In this document: positions 54,059 to 64,000 of the stretch, in pieces
Layout: every line of letters starts with the position of its first letter
How positions within the stretch are numbered: the first letter of the stretch is position 1
Translations under genes and position numbers: made by a program
Assembly (NCBI RefSeq): GCF_907164915.1
Contig: NC_061866.1
Span: 24,445,905-24,509,904 of the forward strand
Source: Impatiens glandulifera
Lineage: Eukaryota; Streptophyta; Magnoliopsida; Ericales; Balsaminaceae
Reading direction: 5' to 3'
DNA length: 64,000 nucleotides
Notes under the pieces: model-generated
Told to the model about the DNA's origin: nothing
Database searches by the model: none
The model's input: only the letters and a program-made list of their open reading frames with translations

Positions 54059-56971
54059 ATGGCTCTAGGAAAAGCACCTTTTCAATGAATATTGCAGGTC
54101 GATTTCAACGACATCGACGAACACGCCGGAGAGGAAAATAAGGCTGTGCTTCAATCTCAAAGAGATTCGGGATTGGAGGCGTTCTTGTCCGGACCGTTCG
54201 TCGTTCACCCGACGAAAGTTATGGAGTTTCTGGCGACGGCGACTCTAACGAAGAGGAAAGTCTCCGCCACCGTCAACGGCAAAGAGGTTCTCTGAAGCAC
54301 TCGGCTTGCCAAACACCTGTTTGGACTTCAAGACTAACTTGACCGATGCATAATCTAATGCGGTCCGGTTAGTGATATCGGCTGACGATCAGGATCTGGT
54401 GATTCACTCAAGCGAAAGAATAAACTGAAACCGGAGTTCAAGTGGTTGTTGAACATCATCTCTCGTTCGATTCAGGGTAGAGGAGGTAACTTCGATAACC
54501 TGACCAAACTTAAGCTAAAAATGATGATGGCTATTGTCCGCGGTGACAAGATAGATTGGGGAGTCGTTATCTTCGAACAGTTCTGTGAGATGGTGATACA
54601 GAAGGATGGCCGGTTCAGGCCCTCGCAATCCAAATCGTCAAAATTCTTAAGTTCCTTAATGTGGAACTTGGTGAAGGTGAACCAGTCCCACCCAATAACA
54701 TTCTCAACTCAGAGCAAATGAGTGAGAAGACTGACAAAGCGGTTAAGCCGAAGTATTCCAGAACGAAGTCCTCAAAGGGAACCAGATCATCCGCTCCGGC
54801 TGAAGAAGGTTCAAAACAAGAAAAACCGAAGGGGAAGGCAGTTCAAGCCGGGACCTCCCAGAAGAAGAAGGGAAGGAAGAATGTCTTCCGCAAAGAAGAG
54901 CTCCAACAAGCCGGCTGCCTCCGAGAAAACCCTTTCCTCGGACAATTCGCCGAAGAGAAACGGAGATGTCTTCCAGCCCATTCCCATCAACACCGTTCGT
55001 CCCATCAATGTTGACTCTCCATCACAAAGGCAAACTGAACCCTCGGGGAGCCACGAAACCGAGTTAGCATCAAAGGAGGAAGCAGAGGTTAGTATTTACT
55101 CTGAAAACTCCAAGTCCCCCAACAAGAACATCGACGAGATCATGGCTGACGTAGGTTTAAATACCTCGGAAGTTATTGTGAACGTAGTCCAAAACATTGC
55201 TAAGGAAACCGAAGACGATGTGTCAAGTCGTCTTAAGCCAGCTGATCAGGTTGAGATACCCGATTAGAGTAAAATTCATTCGGTCGAAGAAACGGCCAAA
55301 ACTGTGAACATCACTCCTCCGGCTCAAGAGGGCAATACTGAAGAAAAGGAACCATCCGGTTCAGCGGGGAACAAGTCCATTCCAATCGACACAACGATCC
55401 AATCGGCCCAAGATGGGCTAGCTGATTCAACAATCATACCTGAAGGGCCTGTTCAGGTTAACAAGGGCAAAGAGGTTTTACTCGAAGATTCTGCGGTAAA
55501 AGGAAAAGGTGTCACGCAAACCGGCTCCCAACCTTAAATCATAACAGATGCCGAGGTAGTCATGTCCGCAGAAGAAGAGGAGGAGATGTTTGCGGGGCTC
55601 ATTAAGGATATGGATAGAGATGCTGGTGAGTTGATATCACCATATAACTTATGGGTAAAACTCCGTTGTGAGACAAAGCTGTCAGACATGATCCCGACGA
55701 TGAGCGGTAACAAACATTGGGAAAAACTCTTGGAAATAGAAGAAGTGGCTCTCAAGCTGGCGAATACCAACGTTATCCAAGCCGCATTCAGCAAAACCGC
55801 GGTGATTCATGAATACGCCCGGTTACAAGTAGTAGAAGATGCTTTGAGGGAAGCAGAAGGAGCAGCCTTAACTCCTATTGAATCGAGAATGTTTGAACGG
55901 TTTCACTTAGTGCGTGAAAAACTCATTCAAAGTGTTGACCGACTTGACGCAAAATGGAGAATCGATTGCAGACATCACTTAACCCATGCCGACTTATATC
56001 AAAGCAAACCTTTCTTTGCTGCTGGGAAGACCTCCATGACAGCAGAAAACCGGGGAAGTGATCCTCCTCAAACTGATAAGGCTTCGGAACTTGAGCAGGT
56101 GAAGCAGGTGGTGATCGATACACTTAACTCGTGTCTTGGGAACTACAGTATTGCAACCGATGAGAAGATTGCAAAAGTTGAAACCAACCTGACGAACACC
56201 ATCCGGGGATCAGTTCAAACTGAAATGGCCAACACCGCTCAGACATCGATCAGGTCATTGATATACGAAGCCGTGCAAAATTCAGTCAAATCATTGATCG
56301 CAGAATCCGTTCAAACCGCAACCGCTCCTTTGGTAGATATGTTGCAGACTATGGCCGTTCAGATTGGGGAGTTGTCCAAACTTCAAGTGAGCAAAACTCA
56401 AGAGCAAATCAATTCTGACGCCGAAACCGCAAAGAAACTGCAAGACGAAGAAAGGGAGAGGGAACGGTTAAGGAAGGAAATCGAAGACAAAGATCATGCG
56501 CTTGCCAAGCAGTGTAATGAGGAAGAACGGGCAGCTCTCCAGGAACCCATACCGGCTCAACCCTCGCACGCTATGAAGACAAGGAATAAAAACAAGCGAA
56601 AGGTGGTTGCAAAGGTGATGAAGCGGGCAGAACAAAACAGTCAAAGAGTGATCGAACCAGACGGGCTGAACGTGCAACCTCTTGATGAAGAAGAAGAAGA
56701 GTATATCGAAGAACTCAACCGGAGTAAGAAGAAAGCGGCCGAAATCTCAACCGCAACCCCAAGCTCCAGACCGATTACTGCTCAAACGTCTCGACCACCA
56801 AAACTAGTCTGCCGGTTTTGGTTTCGGCAAACAAACTCCCGGCATCTCTAGTGTATGGGCCGGCTGGCAATTCGATGCTGACCGAAGAGACAGGGAATGG
56901 AGGGCAAGGGAAGAAGAGGAAAGAAGGCGGAAGGAAAAAGAAATTGAAAAGGGGGGGCCATCCAAACCTTA
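54059..56971 (+). pseudogene. Accessory gene C (long protein: shared domain plus coiled coil)
   Basis: Starts MALGKAPFQ, then a TGA at 54086-54088. The first block follows in another frame (VDFNDIDEHAG, SGLEAFLSGPF, ATVNGKEVL, about 54092-54295). The interval 54296-54445 is degenerate. The second block is at 54446-54721 (LKMMMAIVRGDKIDWGVVIF). A Lys/Ser/Pro-rich linker (54661-54900), an acidic region (54900-55537 in changing frames) and a long helical part (55562-56851) follow, the last with KLQDEERERERLRKEIEDKD, a basic TRNKNKRKVVAKVMKR, and an acidic DEEEEEYIEELNRSKKK. A further frame extends to about 56971 (REEEERRRKEKEIEK). At least four breaks. Confidence 0.65.
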
Positions 56972-57302
56972 GTCTCTTTTACTTTCCTTAAGAATAATTA
57001 TTTATGTTTGATTTGGTTTCAGAACTCAATCGTTTTTATCATATTTTGAAGTTATTAAATTCCTAAATTTCCTTTGAAAAATCAAAACATGTTTTGAAAT
57101 TTTTCTTAAACAGAAAATAATCAAAAAGGGAGAAATTGTTAAACAGATTTTTCAAACTGACAATACATTACAAGTTTTGAATATTTATTCTAAATAATCA
57201 AAAAGGGAGAAATTGATAGAAAAATTAAGTAAGTTAATTTTCAAACTGGCCATACATTACAAGTTTTGAATATTTATTCTAAATAATCAAAAAGGGAGAA
57301 AT
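56972..57302 (+). promoter_or_regulatory. 3' untranslated region with triplicated polypurine tract
   Basis: AATCAAAAAGGGAGAAATTG occurs three times, near 57118, 57197 and 57284. The middle copy is followed by LTR-start sequence (GATAGAAAAATTAAGTAAG) and a copy of CATACATTACAAGTTTTGAATA. The last tract (57289-57302) abuts the 3' LTR and is the likely plus-strand primer. Confidence 0.8.
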
Positions 57303-58521
57303 TGATAGAAAAATTAAGTAAAGTTAATTTTTGGAACCGGCTAGAAAACTAAACAACTGTTAACTTCTATGTGCAGGAACTGATCGAATTGCACAAACCG
57401 GCTGGAGCCTCCTAAACCGACTGTTGAACACTTCAAAGAAATCCAGTTCCAAGTGATCAAGTCAAGATCAGAAGAACCAGTTTTTAACTCTCTCAAGAGA
57501 CTGGCTAGCAAAGACAAAGTTTATATTCCAGCCGGACTATACTATGTAAGAAACAAACCGGTAACTACAAATTGCAGAGATGACGTATTATGACGAAATA
57601 GACGTGTCTCGAAGGGATAAAAGAAGATAAGATCCGATTAGAAGCATGCGAGGAAAGCAATGATGATTTACTGATCCGACGTTGACAACCGGAAGGTGCA
57701 TGCCTCACACGTGTCCGAATCTGCAAACCGGCAACGTCATCTTTACCTGAGGAGTGTCTGCATGCTTGCCAAGTGTTGAGGAAGGTGAAACGTGCAAGTA
57801 ACCTTCCTGCACCGGCGTGATGCTGGATCAACCAATCCCACGGTGGGAGAAGAATGTGACCGTTGGGATCGTCCTCACAATAAAAGGAATACGAAGCGAC
57901 CTCATTAATGACGAACATAACAAACGAGCAAGCGACACAAGTTACGAAAATCTTAGAGAGATAAAGAAATCTTACGAACGATCCAAACCGGTGTGTCATA
58001 AACCGTAAGATTTGTGTGTGTGTTTGTGTTGTGTTATTGTATTACATCAAGAGTGAGTTGGTGTAACCGGCGAGTAGCGAGTTGGGCTCGACCGGTAGTG
58101 TTATTGCTGTAACTTTAAAAGTTAGTGGAGATCCTTCTCATAACCTGAGAAGAATGAGTGACGTAGGAGGGTTTGCTCCGAACATCAATAAAAAATCTTG
58201 TCTCGTGTTATTTCTTTCATTTACTGCTTACTCACTTAACCTAACCAAAATAATATTACTCCTTACCTCAAAAACCGGTCCACTCACATCTCTAAAACCG
58301 ACTCCTTCTAAACATCATCTAAGTCGCATACGTTGCTTCAAGCTGAAACAGACATTTCCGCCCTTGAACCCGGTTCAAGAGTCTGTGACAGTTTGCGAAG
58401 TGCTGAGAACGGTCATAGTCTCTAACCGGACTATCACCAAAGTGTTGTGTGTTGTATAAGAGGCCACCCTTCCTGAAACCGGAAACACACCGGTCCTCCA
58501 AGGGCGTCCCCGATCCTAACA
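57303..58521 (+). repeat. 3' LTR (1,219 bp)
   Basis: Same ends as the 5' LTR. It retains the ~190-bp segment with GTGTGTGTTTGTGTTGTGTTATTGTATTACATC. The TATA box is changed to CAATAAAAGG at about 57879. Scattered base differences from the 5' LTR show the insertion is not very recent. Confidence 0.92.
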
Positions 58522-58526
58522 CATCG

Positions 58527-61257
58527 GTTACAATGGTTAGTGTGGAGATTCATCCAGCCAGTTATCTCCCTTTGAAGCTAGAATTGCAAGATAGGTTGGG
58601 AAATGTCTTTACCATTGGGGTGAAGTATGAACGGAGGCCAAATCGTTGTATTAGATGCAACACTTTCACCCATCCCATCAAGAACTATCCCATTAATAAC
58701 GCATGTCCTCCCAACAATATCAATCGCCCAAATTCTGGTGTTCTCCCTTCAACAACAAGTCTGAATAAAAAGGATACTTCAGTCAATCATGTATCTCCAA
58801 ATCAACAATATGATCATAATTATGTGAATAAACCTTAGGCGAGTGGAAGTGTTAACAACCGGTCTGATGCTGATATGGATGAATCTAGAATGGCTGATGG
58901 TCTATTTTGAGTTTTGAAATCCGGGAACCTTGTTAATTTTAGTATTGGAGAGGAACTTGTTGATGGTCTGAATAAATATTTGAAGTCTGGGAAATTTGTA
59001 GACTTTAGTTCTAGAGCTATAGGTATCTCCAGGCAGAAATGACTGAAGAAACATAATTAGATTAAGGCAAAGAAGATGATAGTTAAGCGTGACTGGATTA
59101 GAAACAATGGAAAGAGTAATGGTAAGCGGTAGTTCGAAAAGTTGATCAATTGGTTCATGTTTCTAGTCATCATGAGGAAAGAAATTTGAATGTGAAAGCT
59201 AGCAATGTGAAGGCTAATAGCTTGTCTCATAAGAAAGTGTCTAGGGAAACCAACAGATTGTGAATGAAGAAGAAGAAACAGCTGAAATAGATATGGGTGC
59301 AAAAGAGTGCTGAAACCGGCCATGGTCAAGGTTAGAGTCAGAATTTATGTATGCCCAACCAGGAGGGTAGTAATGAAATTGGTCAGACTGATGCAGGCAA
59401 TCATTATAGGGATTCTTTTGATAAGGAATGTGAGTTTCCTCAGAAGGACCGTATGTCTTTTGATCTGGACTGTGAAATGTATTGTCAGGATCGTGTCCCT
59501 CCTAGTTAGGACCATATTTCCTCTAGTCATAACCGTGGAATAAATTGTCAGGACCTTGTCTTTCCCATCCAGGACAGGCAAATAAATCATGATCATGGCC
59601 TTCCTTCAAAAAGTAGTGTTATATCTAAACATGACAAAGGTGTTCCTAACCAGGATAATGCATGTGTCATCCATAGGTCTGAAGTCAGCAAATGGGCTGA
59701 AGTCAGCTATAGGTATCTTTAAGTAGAAACGACTGAAGTCAGCTATAGGTATCTTTAGGTAGAAACGACTGAAGAAACAGAATTGAGTTAAGGCAAAGAA
59801 GATTATAGTCAAACGTGACTGGATTAGAAACAATAGAAAGAGTCACGGTAAACTCGTAGTTCAAAAAGTTGATCAATAGGTTCATGTTGCTGGTCATCAT
59901 GGGGAAAGAAATCTAAATATGAAATCTAGCAATGTGAAGGCTAGTAGCTTGTCTCATAAAAAAGTGTCTAGGGAAACCAACAGATTGAGAATGAAGAAGA
60001 TGAAACAACTGAAATAGATATTGGTACAAAAGAGGGATGGAACCGGCCATAGTCAGTGTTAGAGTCAGAATTTATGTCAGCCCAACCAGGAGGGTAGTAA
60101 TGAAATTGGTCAAACTGATGCAGGCAATCATTATAAGGCTTCTTTTGATAACGACTGCGAGTTCCCTCGGCAGGACCGTATGTCTATTAATCTGGATTGT
60201 GAAATGTATTGTTAGGATCGTGTCCCTCCTAGTCATGACCTTATTTCCTCTAGTCAGGACCATAAAATAAATTGTCAAGACCGTGTCTTTCCCATCCAGG
60301 ATAGGCAAATAAATCATGATCATGGCCTTCCTTCAAAAAGTAGTCTTATCTCTAAACATGACAAAGGTGTTCATAACCAAGACAATACATGTGTCATCAA
60401 TAGGTCTGAAGTCAGTAATTTGGATGGAAATGTTATTGTGGATGATCACATTGATAATACTAGATGTGACATACATAAGAGCGGGGTTGGACTTCAGCAA
60501 GTCCTGAGCAACAATGATTTGACTAAGTTAATCACCGGAGAGCGCTATATAATAGGTCCTGAATATGTAGGAACTGAACTTGATCGGTCTGAACTGAATA
60601 TTGTTGGGTCAATTGTCTCCAAAGTAGCTATGGTTGGTTTTTCAGGTTCGGTAGTGTCTGATTTTGTTGGGTCTGGGGTTGTATGATATGATTTTAATTG
60701 GCTTGGAAGGGTTGGACCAGGCCTGACAGTCTCTAGGATAGATTTAGCTAATTTAGCTGCGGCGAGGTTTCTAAAGTAGGTTTGTCTAGTCCTATGGGTT
60801 GGCTAAAGTTTGTTATGAAAGGTCTGATGGGTTGAATCGGTTAGCATTGACAGATCGGTCTATAACAGTTAATTGTGAATTAGTTGTCTCCAAGGATGAT
60901 CTGGCTGAACATTTTTGTATAGCTAGTATTGATGGGTCTGGTGGGTATGTTGGGCCTGAAAAGTCTCTATTAGATGATTCTGAGTTATCTATAGCATCTA
61001 AGATTGGTTTGAATGGTCCTTGTTCAATAGTTCCTGGAGTTGTGAATTCTGAATTTGATAGCCGTGGGCATGTTACCGTTGGTTGGCTTGGCAAAAACTC
61101 ATTTAATACTAGTGAGGTTGGACCTATTTCTATTGGCAGCCTTAATCTTGAAGAAAATCATTTTGTGGCCATTAAGGACATCCAAGATAGTGAAGCTTAT
61201 TATTTTTCTGAAAATGAAAGCAGCGTTGGGAGTGATCAAAGAATGGCTGGGCAGTAA
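58527..61257 (+). pseudogene. LINE-B ORF1, 3' part (zinc knuckle and repeat-rich tail)
   Basis: Continues the frame from 44787: VTMVSVEIHPASYLPLKLEL, then ERRPNRCIRCNTFTH, the first CCH of a zinc knuckle. The fourth position expected to be Cys is Tyr (NYP). After about 58840 similarity to known ORF1 ends and the sequence is a long Ser/Asn/Asp-rich tail interrupted by stops, including a ~727-bp tandem duplication. The last open piece, 60799-61257, is again Ser/Gly/Val/Asp-rich like the N-terminal part and ends DQRMAGQ. ORF2 starts 59 bp later. Confidence 0.7.
59041..60420. repeat. ~727-bp tandem duplication in the LINE-B ORF1 tail
   Basis: GACTGAAGAAACATAATTAG at 59041 recurs at 59768 with few changes. 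Both copies run through GCAAAGAAGAT, TGACTGGATTAGAAACAAT, TAGTAATGAAATTGGTCA and GATCATGGCCTTCCTTCAAA and end near AATAGGTCTGAAGTCAG. Between them a ~48-bp unit (GAAGTCAGCTATAGGTATCT) is itself repeated (59697-59770). Confidence 0.9.
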
Positions 61258-61316
61258 GCTAGCCATGAAGATTATGAAGTTCAGGAATCCAACGCATATA
61301 TCCATTCATAAATATA

Positions 61317-64000
61317 ATGACTTGGAATATACGGGGCCTCAATGATCCAATTAAAAGTGATGAGATTCGAAGGATTATTGATGAGGAAAAGCTAGATATT
61401 TTTGGTTTTCTTGAAACCAATGTGGATCGCATCAAATGTCTTTGTAAGAACAACAATTGGCAATTGTTACACAATTATAACAACATGACTGACATAATCT
61501 GGGTTGCTTGGAATAGTGTTGTGGATGATGTCAAGATGATTTACTCTTATGATCAGTTTATTATGGTTGAAGTCAAAGGCAAGGTCGATGACAATCTATT
61601 TCGGCTAGCTATTGTTTATGGATGCAACTCGGGGTCGACTAGGAGGATATTGTAGAGTTGTTTGAAAGCTAAGATTAATGATGGGGACCCTTGGGCTATT
61701 TTAGTGGACTTCAATGTTACTAGATTTGAAAATGAGAGGAGTCCTGAATCTAATATTACTCAAGACATGATTGACTTTAATGAGTGTATTCATAACATTG
61801 GGTGTATTGAACCAACTAACTCCAACAACCTGTTTACTTAGTCTTCAATAAGGGGTGATGAGCAAATCATAAGGAGCAGAATTGACAGGTGTCTTATTAA
61901 TTCGACTTGGGCTGCTAAGTACCCTAAAAGCCATGTTCATATTCTTAACCCGGGAATTTCTGATCATTGTCCTCTTAAGCTATATTGGGAGAAGGAAAGA
62001 AAGTGAAACACCCGTTTAAATTCTTCAATTTTTGAATGGAAAATGTTAAGTTTAAGGACATTCTCAAGGAGGTCTGAAACACTCATGTGGACGGCTCCAA
62101 GATGTTTCGGGTGTAAGAAATTGAGGCTTCTTAAAAATCAGCTTATTAAGTTTGACCGTACAAAATTCAGCAATATATTTAAAAGGGTCATGGCTGCGAG
62201 AGATGATCTTGAGAAGGTTCAATCCCGATTTTTTCGTGATGACATTGATGATCTTCTACGGGAGGAGGAAAAATTTATCCTTGCAATGTTTAGAGAGCTC
62301 AGTTCAATGGAGGAAAATTTTGCGAGGCAGAAGTCGAGACAAAACTGGATTTCTCTTGGTGACAAAAAACAACTTTCTTCTACCGAAAATGTTCATCTAG
62401 GAATCTTCGAAATAGCGTCCAAAGACTTAAGAAGGATAATGGGGATTTTGTGCATGGACATGATCAAATTCAGGACATGGTTGTCCAATTATATTGTGGT
62501 CTTATAGGTACTAAAACCGGGCAACACCTCAGTCATCTTAATACACTATATCAGATTGTTGACAAGAGAATTATAGCTGAGGATAGTCAGGATCTTGTTA
62601 GGGTTGTTTCGAGAGATGAGGTTAGAAAGGCTCTGACTAGTATCAACGACAACAAGAGCCCTGAGCCAGACGGTTTCAATGCGGAGTTCTTTAAGGCCAA
62701 TTGGGATATTGTGTGTAATTACATTAGAGAGGGGGTGCTTGAATTCTTTCGTAATAGGAAAATTTTAACTCAATGGAATGTCACTATGCTTAATCTTATT
62801 CCCAAAAATATTGTGCCCGAAACAATACAAGATTATCGTACCATTTCTTGTTGTAATGTTGTGTATAAAATCATTTCTAAAATTCTCGTTAAGAGTTTTC
62901 AAAGAGTTATTTCTAAGATAATGAGTCCAGGACAATCTGCTTTCATACCCGGTAGGTCTATATCGCATAACATCCTTCTAATGCAGAATCTTTTTAAGAG
63001 TTATGGGAGAAGGAAGATTTTACATCGGGTTGCGTTTAAAATCGACATTCGTAAAGCATTCAATTCAATTAAATGGGGAACTATACATAAATTTTTTGTG
63101 GTTGCTGGTTTTCCTAGAATTTATATTGAATGGATTATGCAATGCGTCTGTACCTCCCATTTTGTAGTTTGTGTCAATGGCATTCACGGGGGCTATTTCA
63201 AGGGAGAAAATAGTGTGAGGAAGGGGAATTCTCTCTCTTCTTATATCTTCTTGTTAATCATGGAGGTCTTTGAGAGTGTCTTAATGACATTCCGAAAAAA
63301 TCGTCATTACTCTTTTCACCCTTTCTACGAGGAGGAGAAGATCACTCATCTCTGTTTTGAAGAAGACTTGTTCTTACTTTCTCATGCCAATGTTGAAACC
63401 ATTAAAACTATAAAATATGCGCTTAACTTCTTTTCTGATGTTACATGTTTATCAATTAATGTAGATAAGAGTTCATCGTTCTATAGTGGTGTTGATGACG
63501 AGACTAAGACAAGGATACAAGACATTATGGGTATCCCCGAGAGTTCGTTTCTAGTCCGATATTTGGAGATTCCGCTCACGGCAAGGCAGATTCATTTAGT
63601 ACATTGCAAGCCACTTATTGAGAAGGTCAAAAACGTGATTATGGGTTGTGCAGCCAAGAAGTTATCTTATGTGGGAAGGATTAAGTTAGTGAGCAGTGTT
63701 GCAATGGAGCTTATCGGGTATTGGTCTCAATAAATTGTTCTTCCTAAAAAGGTGATGCAGGAGCTTGATACATTATTACGTGACTTTATTTAGGACAGCC
63801 ATGCCCGTGGGGGGGAAGAAAGTCAAGTGGACTAACATGTGTAAGCCTAAAGACGAATGTGGTGTGGGATTGAAGAATTGTGTCGAATGGAATCGTGCTG
63901 TTATTTATAATCATTTATGGGCCTTATAATTTAAGCAGGATTCCTTATGGGTTAAATGTGTACACTCCCGATTTATGAAACGTGAATTGAGTATATGGAC
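61317..64000 (+). pseudogene. LINE-B ORF2: endonuclease and reverse transcriptase (continues past the edge)
   Basis: ORF2 of an L1-type LINE. The ATG at 61317 gives MTWNIRGLN, and the apurinic endonuclease domain continues with FGFLETN and, after stops at 61653 and 61840, the SDH motif (GISDHCPL, about 61955). A helical linker (62043-62400) leads to RT, open from 62450 to 63733: SPEPDGFNAEFFK, LIPKN, RTISCCNVVYKIISK, GQSAFIPGRSISHNILL, KIDIRKAFN, GFP..YIEWIMQC and NSLSSYIF. The catalytic box, normally FADD, reads FEED (63356-63367). After 63733 the C-terminal part continues across stops (WNRAVIYNHLW). Stops and frameshifts show it is inactive. Confidence 0.85.

Larger units (their letters stand above)
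44788..58521 (+). mobile_element. Complete Sirevirus-type Ty1/copia element (13.7 kb) with three accessory genes
   Basis: 5' LTR 44788-45815, primer-binding site, gag, protease-integrase-RT-RNase H, a 6-kb region with three extra genes, polypurine tract and 3' LTR 57303-58521. A perfect target duplication CATCG flanks it (44783-44787 and 58522-58526) and the LINE ORF1 frame is continuous across the site. Sirevirus features: long size, KVWIPKGL-type motif in gag, and additional coding region after pol. All pol and gag frames are broken, so this copy is not autonomous. Confidence 0.93.

Noticed and set aside
51707..56971. Accessory genes as a classical env-like ORF
   Set aside because: No signal peptide or transmembrane segment is visible, there are three separate related units, and only gene C has a coiled coil. 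The env-like label is not supported by the sequence.
59057..60323. Minus- and plus-strand ORFs rich in Ile, Leu and Arg (such as 59307-59543 and 60072-60323)
   Set aside because: They are shadows of the duplicated ORF1 tail; the frame with Ser/Asn/Asp-rich LINE-like text is the other plus-strand frame.

Overview
The window is plant nuclear DNA, most likely from a eudicot. The reasons are Ty1/copia elements of the Sirevirus type primed by initiator-Met tRNA, L1-type LINEs with a DUF4283/zinc-knuckle ORF1, hAT and PIF/Harbinger DNA transposons, a ~345-bp AT-rich satellite and GT-AG introns of about 70 bp. The species cannot be named from the sequence. Almost everything is repetitive. The only candidate host gene is a short spliced model on the minus strand at 212-683, with a TATA box and repeat-rich upstream DNA.

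Layout. 1-1.8 kb: small gene model and palindromic tandem repeats. 1.8-2.6 kb: unassigned DNA with a minisatellite. 2.6-4.57 kb: decayed LINE with ORF1 and a poly(A) tail but no ORF2 (LINE-A). 4.57-27.03 kb: satellite arrays (about 12.7 kb in total) in which monomer variants recur about every 1.7 kb (five monomers), so it is a higher-order repeat. The arrays are interrupted by a LINE ORF2 fragment (5.6-6.5 kb), a solo LTR with a perfect 5-bp duplication (12.51-13.68 kb), a PIF/Harbinger transposase fragment (18.1-19.0 kb) and a minus-strand Sirevirus-type element lacking its 3' LTR (19.4-25.8 kb). The LTR of that element contains a 0.93-kb array of about 30 short palindromes.

From about 27 kb to the right edge lies one large LINE (LINE-B) split by two later insertions. 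A hAT element (27894-41146) landed in ORF1; it has a 20-bp TIR, an 8-bp duplication and a minus-strand RICESLEEPER-like transposase pseudogene. The ORF1 reading frame is continuous across it. Inside the hAT sits an LTR-internal-LTR-internal-LTR Sirevirus-type composite (31641-40524, duplication CAAAG). Its internal regions carry a gag-like ORF but almost no pol, and its LTRs hold a tRNA-Asp-like module. A second insertion, a 13.7-kb Sirevirus-type element (44788-58521, duplication CATCG), interrupts ORF1 further on, again exactly in frame. After it LINE-B continues with the rest of ORF1 and ORF2 (endonuclease, reverse transcriptase) to the window edge.

The most unusual coding content is the 6-kb region between pol and the 3' LTR of the 13.7-kb element. 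It holds three successive genes that look like diverged copies of one family, at least two with their own TATA box. Nearly all element ORFs carry nonsense or frameshift changes, many of them TGG to TGA/TAG or CGA to TGA, as expected from decay of methylated DNA. The apparently intact longer ORFs are the second gag-like ORF of the composite and the middle accessory gene.
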